Below are positions 7,631 through 15,874 of a DNA stretch of 64,000 nt, one piece after another (the first letter of the stretch is position 1; every line of letters starts with the position of its first letter). The position numbers and the translations under genes are program-made. The stretch lies in contig OY760195.1 of NCBI GenBank assembly GCA_963663375.1, positions 2,542,001 to 2,606,000 on the forward strand, in the 5' to 3' direction. The notes below the pieces were generated by a model, which was given only the letters and a program-made list of their open reading frames with translations, was not told the origin of the DNA and did no database searches. Origin of the DNA: JAYREN01 sp963663375. GTDB taxonomy: Bacteria; Acidobacteriota; Holophagae; Holophagales; Holophagaceae.

Positions 7631-10003
7631 TCAATCGCGCCGAAGGACCTGGGCCGGGTGAACCCGGAGAATCCGGAGCGCGGGAAGCAGGGAAGCCAGG
7701 ATGCAGGTGGCCGAAAGGCCAAGCAGGGTCCAAAGGAGAACCCTCCAGTCCAGAGGAGGCAGGCCTGGAACGTGGGCACCCAGGACGCGCCAAGCCAGCA
7801 GCGAACCCAGGAGCCCGCCGCCCAGCCCGATGCCTACGGGGAGGCGCAGGTCCTTCAGGAAATCCAGCAGCACCCGACCGGGCGTGCCCCCCAGAGCCAT
7901 GCGCAGCCCCGCTTCCGGCAGGCGCTGCAGGGTGATCTGGCGCTGCAGGGAATACTGTCCGGCCATGGCCAGCACCAGGGCCGTAAGGCCCAGGATCCCG
8001 AAGAGGGTGGCGGCCAGCCGCTGGGGTTGCAGCTGGCGCCGCAGCCGTTCCGTCAGAGGCTCCGCTCGCACGATGCCCAGCCGCGGGTCCAGGCGCCCCA
8101 CCTCATCCTCGACCCAGGTGCGGAAGGTGGAATTGGGAATTCGCGACCGGATGATCAGGGTCTGGAGCGGGCTCAAGCGCTGGCGATTGCTCAGGTAGAC
8201 GTAGGGAAGGGGCGGGTTGAGGGGGCCGGCCCAGCGATGGTCCGCCAGCACGCCAATGATCCGCGTCCGCTTGCCGTTTTCGTCCTGGATGGTTCTGCCC
8301 AGGGGCTCTTCTTCGCCACAGAGGGCACGGGCCGCGGAGGCACTGATCACCGCCACGGGTTCGCTGGCGGTGGTATCCGTCTCCGAAAAATCCTGGCCCC
8401 GGAGCAGGGGAACGCCCAGCAACTTGAAGGCGCCCGGGGCGACGATATTGCGGTAGCAGGCGACGCGGCTGCCCTTGGCATCCAGGAAGCCGTGGGTCAC
8501 GTTGAAGGCTTCGCAGGGCGGAATCAGGACGCAGGTGGCTTCCACGCCGGGGCGCTCCTGGAAGCGTTTTCCAAGGGCCACCCAGCCTTCCTGGATTGCG
8601 GCCCTTTTCAGATGGGTTGGCAGGACAAAGCTCACGGTCTGGAACCCCTCCAGGTTCAGCCCCAAGGGCGTTCGGGTAGCCCGTTGCAGCATCTGGAGGC
8701 TGCTGAGGGTGCCACCCAGCAGCAGCACCGAAAGGGCGAGCTGGAGGCCCAGGAGGGTCTTCCGCCACCTCAGGCCCTCCTTCGAGCCACCCCGATGCCC
8801 GCTGGGCCGGTTCGGGTGGCGCAGGAACCAGATCCAGGCGAAGCAGAGAAGCGAGAGGGCCAGGACCGCGATCAGCGCGAAGGCCAACCCCAGCACCCGA
8901 AGATCGAGGGCTGGCCGCAGCGTGACCGGGAATTCCGAAGGAGGGGTGAAACCCGAAAGGAGCTGGCCCAGACCCCAGGCCAGGGGCCAGGCTCCGAGCG
9001 CACCGAGGGCGAGGGTGGCCAGCATGGGTCCGCTCAGGCGAGCCACCAGGCGGACCATCGGCGTTCCTAGAGCCACGCGGATGGCCAGTTCCTCACGCTC
9101 TTCCAGCCAGCGTGCCACCTGAAGGCTGCCCACATTCAGCGCGGCCATGAGCAGCAGTGCCAGCGTGGCTACCCCGAGGAGGGTGCCGCCAGGAACGAAT
9201 CGCTTCCAGGCCTCGCTCCGCAGTTTGGCCAGGGATTGCACCCGGGGCCGCAGCGCCGCGGGCGCCTTGGGCATGAGTTCCTTCCAGGATTCCGCCAGGG
9301 GACCCATCGCCCTTTGCAGTTGCGCGGGTGAAACGCCAGGGTGCAATCGGGCGAAGGTTGGACTTCCCAATTCCCGACTCATGAGCACGTCGGCTTCCCG
9401 CTGTCCGCTGCGGGCGCGGGCCTCGAAGGGCACGTACAGGGCCGGCTCCAGTCCCGGCTGGAATCGGTCGAAGCCCGCGGGAGCCACGCCGAGCACCACC
9501 AGGGGCACCCCGTCCACCACCACCGTTGAACCCAGGGGGAATTCCGAAGACCGGGTGCGCCAGGTGTCATTGGAAAGCACGACCCCCGGCTCCGGATCAC
9601 CTTCCGCGAAAAGCCGCCCGGCCGCAGGGAGAAGCCCCAGGGCCGTGAACAGATTCGGCGTGGCTGAAGCCACGAGATGACTCGAGGAATGGCTCCCGGC
9701 CTCGACCCGCAGAGGGCGCGTGTCGATCTGGAAGGCGGGTTCCATCAAGCCGGAAAGGGCCGCCATCTCCCGGGTTTCGAGGTAGAAGTGATCCCGCTGG
9801 TAGGCGCTTCCATCTGGGTTCCGCTGTTCCAGGTCCAGGTACACCAGGCGTTCCGAGCCCTCGAAGGGCAGGGGCTTCAGCACCAGATCGTTGTAGAAGC
9901 TGAAGAAGGCCAGCACCGTGCCCAGGGCCAGGGTCAGCATGAGGGCCGGGAAGAGGATGCCCTTGAAGGAGCGCAGGGCGCGGGCGGTGGAAGGCATGGG
10001 CAT
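7631..10003 (-). CDS. ABC transporter permease, duplicated MacB/FtsX (ADOP) type, divergent
   Basis: A 790-residue duplicated permease, more diverged than its neighbours. The first membrane helix (FPALMLTLALGTVLAFFSFY) is followed by a periplasmic domain beginning KPLPFEGSERLVYLDLE, a membrane block with LLLMAALNVGSLQVARWL and the loop EELAIRVALGTP. The second module begins around LLGLQLALSVLLLGGTLSSL and ends with GLRMALGGTPGRVLLDFL and terminal helices. The start codon overlaps the stop of the upstream permease gene as TGATG at 10001-10005, so the two are probably translationally coupled. It ends 46 nt before the ATPase start. The looser FtsX-type signature suggests a specialised partner subunit; this is inference. 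Confidence 0.9.
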   Translation of the reverse strand: MPMPSTARALRSFKGILFPALMLTLALGTVLAFFSFYNDLVLKPLPFEGSERLVYLDLEQRNPDGSAYQRDHFYLETREMAALSGLMEPAFQIDTRPLRVEAGSHSSSHLVASATPNLFTALGLLPAAGRLFAEGDPEPGVVLSNDTWRTRSSEFPLGSTVVVDGVPLVVLGVAPAGFDRFQPGLEPALYVPFEARARSGQREADVLMSRELGSPTFARLHPGVSPAQLQRAMGPLAESWKELMPKAPAALRPRVQSLAKLRSEAWKRFVPGGTLLGVATLALLLMAALNVGSLQVARWLEEREELAIRVALGTPMVRLVARLSGPMLATLALGALGAWPLAWGLGQLLSGFTPPSEFPVTLRPALDLRVLGLAFALIAVLALSLLCFAWIWFLRHPNRPSGHRGGSKEGLRWRKTLLGLQLALSVLLLGGTLSSLQMLQRATRTPLGLNLEGFQTVSFVLPTHLKRAAIQEGWVALGKRFQERPGVEATCVLIPPCEAFNVTHGFLDAKGSRVACYRNIVAPGAFKLLGVPLLRGQDFSETDTTASEPVAVISASAARALCGEEEPLGRTIQDENGKRTRIIGVLADHRWAGPLNPPLPYVYLSNRQRLSPLQTLIIRSRIPNSTFRTWVEDEVGRLDPRLGIVRAEPLTERLRRQLQPQRLAATLFGILGLTALVLAMAGQYSLQRQITLQRLPEAGLRMALGGTPGRVLLDFLKDLRLPVGIGLGGGLLGSLLAWRVLGAHVPGLPPLDWRVLLWTLLGLSATCILASLLPALRILRVHPAQVLRRD

Positions 10004-12378
10004 CAGTCCTGCCGCAGAGCGCGGGCGGGGTCCAGGGAGGCCGCGCGGAGGGCGGGGAGGAGGGCTGCGGCCAGGGCTGCGCCCACCATGGCTCCCAGGG
10101 CCAGGAGGGTCAGCAGGATGGGCGGATCGGGCCAGGTTCCCAGCACGGACCGGCTCAGGCGCTCCATCGCGCCGCCCAGCAGGACGCCCGCCAGGCCCGC
10201 CAGCGAAGCCAGCCAGAAGGCCTCCCTCATGATCTGACCCAGCAGGGAGGTCGGCGTGGCACCCAGGGCCGAGCGGACCCCGAATTCGGCGCGGCGGGAC
10301 GCCACGGAGGCCGCCATGAGGCCGAACACGCCGCCCCCCGCCAGGAGCAGGGCCAGGGCCGCGAAGGTGCCCAGGAAGGCGCGAGCCATGCGCTGGGGTC
10401 CCAGCCGGGCCTTCAGCAGTTCCTTCATCGGCTGGTAGCGGTGGAGGGCTTGGCCGGGCGCCGCCTCCCGGAGCAGGGCCTGCAGGCTGGATTCGGAAGG
10501 GGGCGGTCCCGCCGACCGGAAGGCCACGTAGAGATCATCGTTCCAGACGATTTCCGACTGGGCCAGGGGCAGGTAGAAGATCGGTGGCGCTTCCTGGGCC
10601 GGGCTGAACTCCCGCACATCCCCCAGTACGCCCACGATGCGGAAGGACTGACCCTGGAGCGGGAGGCTCTGGCCCACCACATCATCCGTGCCGAAGGCCT
10701 CCTGGGCCAGCTTGCGCGTCACCAGCACCACCCTGTCCGATCCGGCGCCGTCCGTCGCCTCGAGATCCCGGCCCCGAAGGAGGCGGAGCCCCAGGGCCCG
10801 GACCATGCCCGGCGTCATCGCCCGGGTTTGTGGGTCAATCCTCCGACCATTGGGCAGGCCGGTGTTGAGATCGCTGAGGAAGCCGCTCATGGGCAGGCCG
10901 TTGGTGGCGCCCACGGCCTCCACCCCCGGAAAGGCGCTCAGCCTTTCTCCGATGGCTCTGGCCAGCTGGGTGCGGGCTTCCAGGGGCATTCTCCTCCCCG
11001 GCTGGATCTGGAAGCACCACACGTGGTTCGCGTCGAAGCCTGGATCCGTGGCCAGCATCTGCCCCAGCCCACTCTGCAGGGAAAGGGCCCCCAGCAAGAG
11101 CGCGCTGCCGAGCACCAGCTGGGCGCCCACCAGCAGGCGCCGGGAGCGCCCGGCGGCCAGATTCTGGTTCCGCCCGCCCATGCGAAGGATGTCCGCCAGG
11201 CGCTGGCCTGGCTGGGCCGCCAGGGCACAGCCCGCTCCCAGGAGGGGACCCAGCAGCGCGGCCGTCAGCACGGAGGGCAGATCCATGGAAAGCCCTTCGA
11301 GGGCGAGATCGGGGTAGCTCCAGGCGAGGATCCGTCCCGTGGGGGCCAGGCCCATCTGGGCCAGGAGAAGACCCCCGGCGGCGCCCAGGAGCCCGAGCAG
11401 CGCGCCTTCCACCATCAACAGGCGGCGGAGATCGGTCGGCTGGGCCCCAAGGGCGCTGCGCACGGCCATCTCGTTGCGCCGCCCCATGCCCCTGGCCAGG
11501 AGCAGGGCTGCGGCGTTGTAGGCCGCCAGCAGCAGCACGAGGCCCGTGGCGATCTGGAGAATGCGCAGCACGCGCAGGCCCTGGCCCAGGGCCTCGTCGA
11601 TGAGGGGGGTGGCGCCGTAGTAAAGCCGGTTGAGGAGATCCTCGGGAGCCTGTTCGGCGCGCCCGAGCACCCGGATCTGTTCCGCGACCTGCATCATGGC
11701 CGCGCGGGCCTGGGCCAGGGAGGCTCCGTCCCGCAGGCGGGCCAGCACCCGCAGGTAGTGAGGGCCGTGATTGTCGCGCTGGGCGGCGGTCCACTGGAAG
11801 GGGCGGAATAGTTCCGTGCCGTGGGGCGTGTGGAAGCCTTCCGGGAGGATGCCGATTACCTGGGCGCTCACGCCGTTCACCATGAGGGTGCGCCCCACCA
11901 GGCCCGGGTCGGCCCCGAAGCGGTCATGCCAGATCCCGTGGGAGAGCACCACGGTGGGCGGCGCACCGGCCTCGTCGTCGGCGGGCGTGAAGCCACGGCC
12001 CAGGGCGGGGCGCATCCCGAGAACCTCGAAGTAGTTCCACGTCACCCGGTCCAGGCGGACCCGCACCGGCGGTTCCAGTCCGAGATTCGCGTTGATGGGC
12101 TCCCAGGCCGCCACGCCCTGGAAGACCTCCGGGAAGTGCCGCATCAGCTGGAGTTCGCCCGAGGAGGGCGTGCCCCGGGCCTCCGGCTCGTCGGTGACCC
12201 CGTTCCAGAGGCTCACCAGCCGATCGGGCCGAGGCGCGGGGAGGCTGCGCAGCATCAGGCTCCGGTGGAGGGCCATCATCCAGGCGAACCCGCCGACGCC
12301 GAGGGCGAGCAGGAATAGGGCCGGAAGAGCCGTGCGCGGCTCGCGCAGGATGGATCTCAGCAGTGAGACAGGGCGCAT
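10003..12378 (-). CDS. ABC transporter permease, duplicated MacB/FtsX (ADOP) type
   Basis: A 791-residue inner-membrane protein with two MacB-PCD/FtsX modules. N-terminal helix: LPALFLLALGVGGFAWMMAL; periplasmic domain with HDRFGADPGLVGRTLMVNG; membrane block with VLLLAAYNAAALLLARGM and the loop NEMAVRSALGAQPTDL; second module from LLVGAQLVLGSALLLGALSL; C-terminal loop AEFGVRSALGATPTSLL plus three helices. GGAG lies six bases before the ATG at 12378. It is the first permease after the adaptor gene (34-nt gap), and its stop overlaps the start of the next permease (TGATG). The pairing of this gene with its translationally coupled neighbour hints at a heterodimer, which would be unusual because each chain already holds two FtsX modules. 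Confidence 0.92.
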   Translation of the reverse strand: MRPVSLLRSILREPRTALPALFLLALGVGGFAWMMALHRSLMLRSLPAPRPDRLVSLWNGVTDEPEARGTPSSGELQLMRHFPEVFQGVAAWEPINANLGLEPPVRVRLDRVTWNYFEVLGMRPALGRGFTPADDEAGAPPTVVLSHGIWHDRFGADPGLVGRTLMVNGVSAQVIGILPEGFHTPHGTELFRPFQWTAAQRDNHGPHYLRVLARLRDGASLAQARAAMMQVAEQIRVLGRAEQAPEDLLNRLYYGATPLIDEALGQGLRVLRILQIATGLVLLLAAYNAAALLLARGMGRRNEMAVRSALGAQPTDLRRLLMVEGALLGLLGAAGGLLLAQMGLAPTGRILAWSYPDLALEGLSMDLPSVLTAALLGPLLGAGCALAAQPGQRLADILRMGGRNQNLAAGRSRRLLVGAQLVLGSALLLGALSLQSGLGQMLATDPGFDANHVWCFQIQPGRRMPLEARTQLARAIGERLSAFPGVEAVGATNGLPMSGFLSDLNTGLPNGRRIDPQTRAMTPGMVRALGLRLLRGRDLEATDGAGSDRVVLVTRKLAQEAFGTDDVVGQSLPLQGQSFRIVGVLGDVREFSPAQEAPPIFYLPLAQSEIVWNDDLYVAFRSAGPPPSESSLQALLREAAPGQALHRYQPMKELLKARLGPQRMARAFLGTFAALALLLAGGGVFGLMAASVASRRAEFGVRSALGATPTSLLGQIMREAFWLASLAGLAGVLLGGAMERLSRSVLGTWPDPPILLTLLALGAMVGAALAAALLPALRAASLDPARALRQD

Positions 12379-12412
12379 GGTGACTCCAGACGTGCCGGGG
12401 ATGGTTCGGGAG

Positions 12413-13633
12413 CTACTTCAACCGAATGCGGTCGGCGCTGTCCCAGGAGCTCGTATCGCTGAGGATGATTCGGTCGCCCTCCTTGAGGCCTTCGAGGATC
12501 TCCACGGTGGAGACGGAGGCGCGGCCGAGCTTGACCTTGACCCGGGTGGCCTCGGTGCCATCGGCGTTGAGCTTGAACACGCTGAGGGTGCCAAAGGACT
12601 GGGCCTGCACCGGGCGGCCGGTGAAGAGGGCACTGGCGGCGCGGTCCAGTTCCACGATGCCTTCCACGCTCAGATCGGGGCGGGCGCCCTTGGGCAGTTC
12701 ACCCTCCATGCTGGCGTCCACGGCCACGGTGCCATTGAGCACGGCGGGATCGATGCGGATCACCTTGCCCTTCACGATGCCGTTGCGGGTGTCGATGTCC
12801 ACGCTCTGGCCGATGAGAATGTCCTTTGCCTGGGTCTCGCTCACCTTGAGTTCGGCCTTCAGGGGCAGGGGCTTGGCCACCTTGGCGAGGTTGGCTCCGG
12901 GCATGAGCTGCTGGCCCACCTGGAGGGGCACCTGCTGGAGGATGCCCGCCATGCCCGCCCGCACCTTGAGGGAGGCCACCTGTTCGCGCTTGAGGGCGTA
13001 GAGGGCCTTGGCCTGCTCTAGCCGCGCCCGGGCCGGGCCCACCTGACCGGCCCGGTTCTCGTACAGGCGCATCCGGGCCTCCTCGGCGGCCATGCGGCCA
13101 TTGACCTCCTCGGACTTGACCCGGGCCCGCAACACATCCAGATCGCTCTGGAGGCCCTCCTTGCGCAGGCGCTCCGTGGCCAGCAGCACGGCCTGGGCCT
13201 CCTGGGTATTGGCCTTGGCGGCGTTCAGGGTGGCCTTTTGGTTGAGGTGATCCACCTCGTAGTCGGCCTCGGCCCGGCGCATCTGCCAGAGGGCATCCTC
13301 GGCGGCCTGCTGGAGCTCAGGCGAAGAAAGCTCGGCGATGATGCTGTCTTCGGTGACCGAGGTGCCAGGGAAGAGCAGGATGCGCTCCACCTTGCAGGGC
13401 ACCTGGGCCGTGATCATGCGGACATCCACCGGCACCAGGGTGCCCGTCCCCCGCACCTGGAAGACCATGGCCCCGCGCTTGACGTCATCGATGAGCAGGG
13501 ATTGGCGCTCCACCGAGGGGGCCGCGGGCTTCAGGCGTCCCAGCCCGATGAGCAGCAGGATCAGCGCGAGACCGCCGCCGATGGCCGCGACGAGCTTCCA
13601 GCGTTGCTTGGGGACTTGGCGAGGCACATCCAT
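12413..13633 (-). CDS. Periplasmic adaptor subunit (HlyD/MacA/CusB-like membrane fusion protein)
   Basis: A 406-residue membrane-anchored periplasmic adaptor and first gene of the ADOP operon. One N-terminal transmembrane helix (~residues 15-33, LVAAIGGGLALILLLIGLG) is followed by a beta strand entering the lipoyl-like half (GTGTLVPVDVRMI, VERILLFPGTSV), a long alpha-helical hairpin rich in Gln/Ala/Glu (~residues 100-205), the second lipoyl half with AGMAGILQQVPLQVGQQL, and beta-barrel/membrane-proximal domains ending in the typical LEGLKEGDRIILSD. ATG 13633 is chosen because AGGAG precedes it; a longer open frame runs to 14242 but crosses the promoter region and overlaps ftcD. In MacAB-like systems this part links the inner-membrane pump to an outer-membrane channel; no TolC-like gene is visible here. 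Confidence 0.92.
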   Translation of the reverse strand: MDVPRQVPKQRWKLVAAIGGGLALILLLIGLGRLKPAAPSVERQSLLIDDVKRGAMVFQVRGTGTLVPVDVRMITAQVPCKVERILLFPGTSVTEDSIIAELSSPELQQAAEDALWQMRRAEADYEVDHLNQKATLNAAKANTQEAQAVLLATERLRKEGLQSDLDVLRARVKSEEVNGRMAAEEARMRLYENRAGQVGPARARLEQAKALYALKREQVASLKVRAGMAGILQQVPLQVGQQLMPGANLAKVAKPLPLKAELKVSETQAKDILIGQSVDIDTRNGIVKGKVIRIDPAVLNGTVAVDASMEGELPKGARPDLSVEGIVELDRAASALFTGRPVQAQSFGTLSVFKLNADGTEATRVKVKLGRASVSTVEILEGLKEGDRIILSDTSSWDSADRIRLK

Positions 13634-13655
13634 GAAGGGACTCCTGTCCGCCAGA

Positions 13656-13671
13656 AGCCAAAGGTGTGCCA
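13656..13671 (-). promoter_or_regulatory. Putative sigma-54 (-24/-12) promoter of the ADOP operon
   Basis: Read on the minus strand from 13671 the sequence is TGGCACACCTTTGGCT. GG (13670-13669) and GC (13658-13657) are separated by exactly ten bases, the spacing required by RpoN, and the -24 half is a perfect TGGCAC. The -12 half is TGGCT rather than TTGCW, one mismatch. The predicted transcription start (~13645) falls at the AGGAG ribosome site, which would give a very short leader. Inverted repeats 50-95 bp upstream could be the activator sites. Confidence 0.62.
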
Positions 13672-13700
13672 TTTGATAACATGAATTAAAATAGTGATTA
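13667..13700 (-). promoter_or_regulatory. AT-rich box shared with the promoter region near 52.45 kb
   Basis: This stretch aligns with 52442-52476 at 29 identical positions of 35 columns with one gap, including the shared blocks TGCCA, TAA, GAAT, AAAA and AGTGATTA. Both copies lie immediately upstream of a minus-strand gene and have TGGCA at the downstream edge in the direction of transcription. In an otherwise GC-rich genome this implies a common promoter element or binding site. A bending-protein (IHF-like) site is possible because AATCAC-N4-TT occurs in both. Confidence 0.6.
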
Positions 13701-13720
13701 TTGAATTGTGTGCATCTAGT

Positions 13721-13742
13721 CGTGTCCCAGAACTGGGACACG
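13721..13742. promoter_or_regulatory. Perfect 10-bp inverted repeat, putative activator binding site (UAS 1)
   Basis: CGTGTCCCAG, then AA, then CTGGGACACG: both arms match perfectly. It lies about 75-97 bp upstream of the predicted start of the sigma-54 promoter, a normal distance for enhancer-binding-protein sites. The dyad symmetry suits a dimeric Fis-type DNA-binding domain. Which regulator binds is unknown; none is encoded next to the operon in this window. Confidence 0.65.
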
Positions 13743-13744
13743 GG

Positions 13745-13767
13745 CTCCCGGGAGTGGGACGTGTCCC
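13745..13767. promoter_or_regulatory. Second inverted-repeat block with GGGAC/GTCCC arms (putative UAS 2)
   Basis: Contains the palindrome CTCCCGGGAG (13745-13754) and then GGGAC-GT-GTCCC (13756-13767), whose half-sites match those of the perfect repeat next door. The centres of the two GGGAC/GTCCC dyads are 30 bp apart, close to three helical turns, so two dimers could bind on the same face. The 304-nt gap 13634-13937 holds these sites, the promoter, and presumably the oppositely directed ftcD promoter, which I cannot identify. Confidence 0.5.
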
Positions 13768-13937
13768 GCGAGAGTAGAGGGTTGATGGCTGCGCTCGCAT
13801 TCTTGAACGCGCCGGGTCCCAAGGGTGGGATCAGCGTGAGCCTCTGATCCCGATCACGCTTTTTCCCTGAGTGTCCCCACCTCCTCCACAATGATTCCTG
13901 GCGCGGCCGCGGGGTGCGGTCGGAACAGGAGTCGGCG

Positions 13938-15779
13938 ATGTCCCACCGTGTGGTCGAGTGTGTTCCCAACTTTTCCGAAGGCCGCGACATGGCCAAGATG
14001 CGGCTCATCACCGAGGCCATCGAGGCCGTGGCGGGGGTGCAGTTGCTGGACGTGGATCCCGGTGCCGACACCAATCGCACGGTGGTGACCTTCGTGGGCG
14101 ATCCGGATTCCGTGGTGGAGGCCGCCTTCCGGGGCATCCAGAAGGCCCTCGCCGTCCTCGACATGCGCGGCCACAGCGGTTCGCACCCGCGCATGGGCGC
14201 CTGCGATGTGTGCCCCTTCATTCCCGTGGAAGGCGTGACCATGGAGGACTGCGCGGAGCTGGCCCGGCGCCTGGGCGAGCGGGTGGGCCGCGAACTGCAG
14301 CTGCCCGTCTACCTGTATGAACAGGCCGCCAGCCGCCCCGAACGCAAGAACCTGGCGGTGGTGCGCAAGGGCGAGTACGAGGGCCTGGAGGAAAAACTCA
14401 AGGATGCCAACTGGGCGCCGGACTTCGGCCCCGCCAAGTTCGTACCCGAGTTCGGCGCCCTCATCACCGGCGCCCGGGAATTCCTCATCGCCTACAACAT
14501 CACCCTGAACTCCCGCGACAAGGCCCACGCCACGGACATCGCCTTCGAGCTGCGGGAGAAGGGCCGGGTGGCCCGGCGCGGCCAGACCAGCGCCTTCTAC
14601 AGCAGCGGCAAGGAGCTGAAATACGCCGAGGGTTGCTTCCCCTGCGGCAACTGCGATCAGGATTTCCCCACCCTCGAGGCCCTGGAAGCCCACTGCAAGG
14701 GCGTGCACGGGTACGATCTGCGTCGCCTGCTCAAGCTCAACGACATCGATGCCGCCAAGGGCGTCATCGGCCAGAAGGCCTACAAGGCTGGCCTCTTCAC
14801 CGAGTGCAAGGCCATCGGCTGGTACGTGGACACCTACAAGCGCGCCCAGCTCTCCATCAACCTCACCAACTACAAGGTGACGAGCACGGTGGATGTGCTG
14901 GAAGCCACCCGGCGCATGGCCGTGGACCGCGGGCTGGTGGTGACCGGCAGCGAGATCGTGGGCCTGGTGCCCTTCAAGCCCCTCTTCGACGCGGGCCAGT
15001 TCTACCTGCGCCAGCAAGGCAAGTCGCCCTTCGTGCCCGTGGCGGATGTGCTGGAGAACGCCATCTTCAGCATGGGGCTCGCGGATGTATCGCCCTTCGA
15101 GATCGAGAAGAAGGTGCTGGGCCTGCCCAAGACCTTTGAAAACGGCCTCATGGCCATGAAGGTGACGGACTTTGTCACCGAGGTGAGCCGCGACACGCCC
15201 GCCCCCGGCGGCGGGTCCATTGCCGCCCTCGCAGGTTCGCTGGGCGCAGCCCTGGCCTCCATGGTGGCCAACCTCACCAAGGCCAAGAACGCTGACCATG
15301 GCGCCCGGCTCCTGGCTGCCGCCGAGCAGGCCCATCGGGTAAAGGACGCCCTGGTGCTGGCGGTGGATGACGACACCAACGCCTTCAATGCCTACATGGA
15401 CGCCCGCCGCCTGCCCCAGGGCAGCGCCGAGGAGAAGGCCGCCCGGGAAGCCGCCATGCTCGAGGGCCTGAAGATCGCCGTGAACGTGCCCTTTCAGACG
15501 GCCAGGCACAGCTTCGAGGCCATGCAGGCCTCGGCCATCGTCATCGAGCACGGCAACCCCGCCTCCATCACGGACGGCATGGTGGGCGTGCAGATGGGGT
15601 TCGCCGGGGTGCGCGGTGGCATCTGGAACGTGCTTATCAACCTCAAGGACATCAACGACGCCGCCTACAACGCAGAAATGAAGGCCCAGTGCGAGAAGCT
15701 GCTGGTGGACGCCATTGGCCTCATGGATCGCGCCATCGGCGAGGGCGATAAAAAGCTTGAGGCCATGCTGGCCAAGTAG
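13938..15779 (+). CDS. ftcD: Bifunctional glutamate formimidoyltransferase / formimidoyl-THF cyclodeaminase with embedded C2H2 zinc-finger motif
   Basis: A 613-residue cytoplasmic enzyme moving the formimino group of N-formimino-glutamate (histidine breakdown) to tetrahydrofolate and then deaminating it to methenyl-THF. The N-terminal transferase has SHRVVECVPNFSEGRD and the active-site region SHPRMGACDVCPFIPV; the C-terminal cyclodeaminase (from ~residue 408) shows DTPAPGGGSIAALAGSLGAA. ATG 13938 follows AGGAG. Unusually, the loop between LREKGR and KAIGWYVD (~residues 215-290), short in the mammalian enzyme, carries a textbook C2H2 zinc-finger pattern: C236-x2-C239-x3-F243-x5-L249-x2-H252-x4-H257, with a further Cys at 233. 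No other hut genes are nearby. Assignment of the enzyme is secure; the role of the finger (structure, assembly or nucleic-acid contact) is unknown. Confidence 0.95.
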   Translation: MSHRVVECVPNFSEGRDMAKMRLITEAIEAVAGVQLLDVDPGADTNRTVVTFVGDPDSVVEAAFRGIQKALAVLDMRGHSGSHPRMGACDVCPFIPVEGVTMEDCAELARRLGERVGRELQLPVYLYEQAASRPERKNLAVVRKGEYEGLEEKLKDANWAPDFGPAKFVPEFGALITGAREFLIAYNITLNSRDKAHATDIAFELREKGRVARRGQTSAFYSSGKELKYAEGCFPCGNCDQDFPTLEALEAHCKGVHGYDLRRLLKLNDIDAAKGVIGQKAYKAGLFTECKAIGWYVDTYKRAQLSINLTNYKVTSTVDVLEATRRMAVDRGLVVTGSEIVGLVPFKPLFDAGQFYLRQQGKSPFVPVADVLENAIFSMGLADVSPFEIEKKVLGLPKTFENGLMAMKVTDFVTEVSRDTPAPGGGSIAALAGSLGAALASMVANLTKAKNADHGARLLAAAEQAHRVKDALVLAVDDDTNAFNAYMDARRLPQGSAEEKAAREAAMLEGLKIAVNVPFQTARHSFEAMQASAIVIEHGNPASITDGMVGVQMGFAGVRGGIWNVLINLKDINDAAYNAEMKAQCEKLLVDAIGLMDRAIGEGDKKLEAMLAK

Positions 15780-15800
15780 CGCGGAGGCCTCCCGGCTACT
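15775..15800 (+). terminator. Putative hairpin overlapping the ftcD stop codon
   Basis: AGTAGC (15775-15780) pairs with GCTACT (15795-15800), with the palindrome GGAGGCCTCC (15783-15792) inside and a two-base internal mismatch on each side. The ftcD stop codon lies in the left arm. No T-run follows, so this is at best a weak or factor-assisted terminator. Confidence 0.35.
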
Positions 15801-15836
15801 GAAGTTGTCTGGGGAGTCATTCTCGAGGGGAGTATG

Positions 15837-15853
15837 GTGAAGGCATCCTTCAC
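15837..15853. repeat. 7-bp perfect inverted repeat upstream of the PDZ-protein gene
   Basis: GTGAAGG-CAT-CCTTCAC, ending 21 bases before the ATG at 15875 and just before the CTCGGGAGTTGCC ribosome-site region. It could be an operator or an RNA hairpin in the leader of the PDZ-protein message; there is no T-run to make it a terminator. Confidence 0.5.
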
Positions 15854-15874
15854 ATCCTCCTCTCGGGAGTTGCC

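Noticed and set aside
12413..14242. Longer 609-residue version of the adaptor starting at 14242
   Set aside because: The added N-terminus is antisense to ftcD and crosses the promoter; ATG 13633 has a proper ribosome site and starts before the membrane helix.
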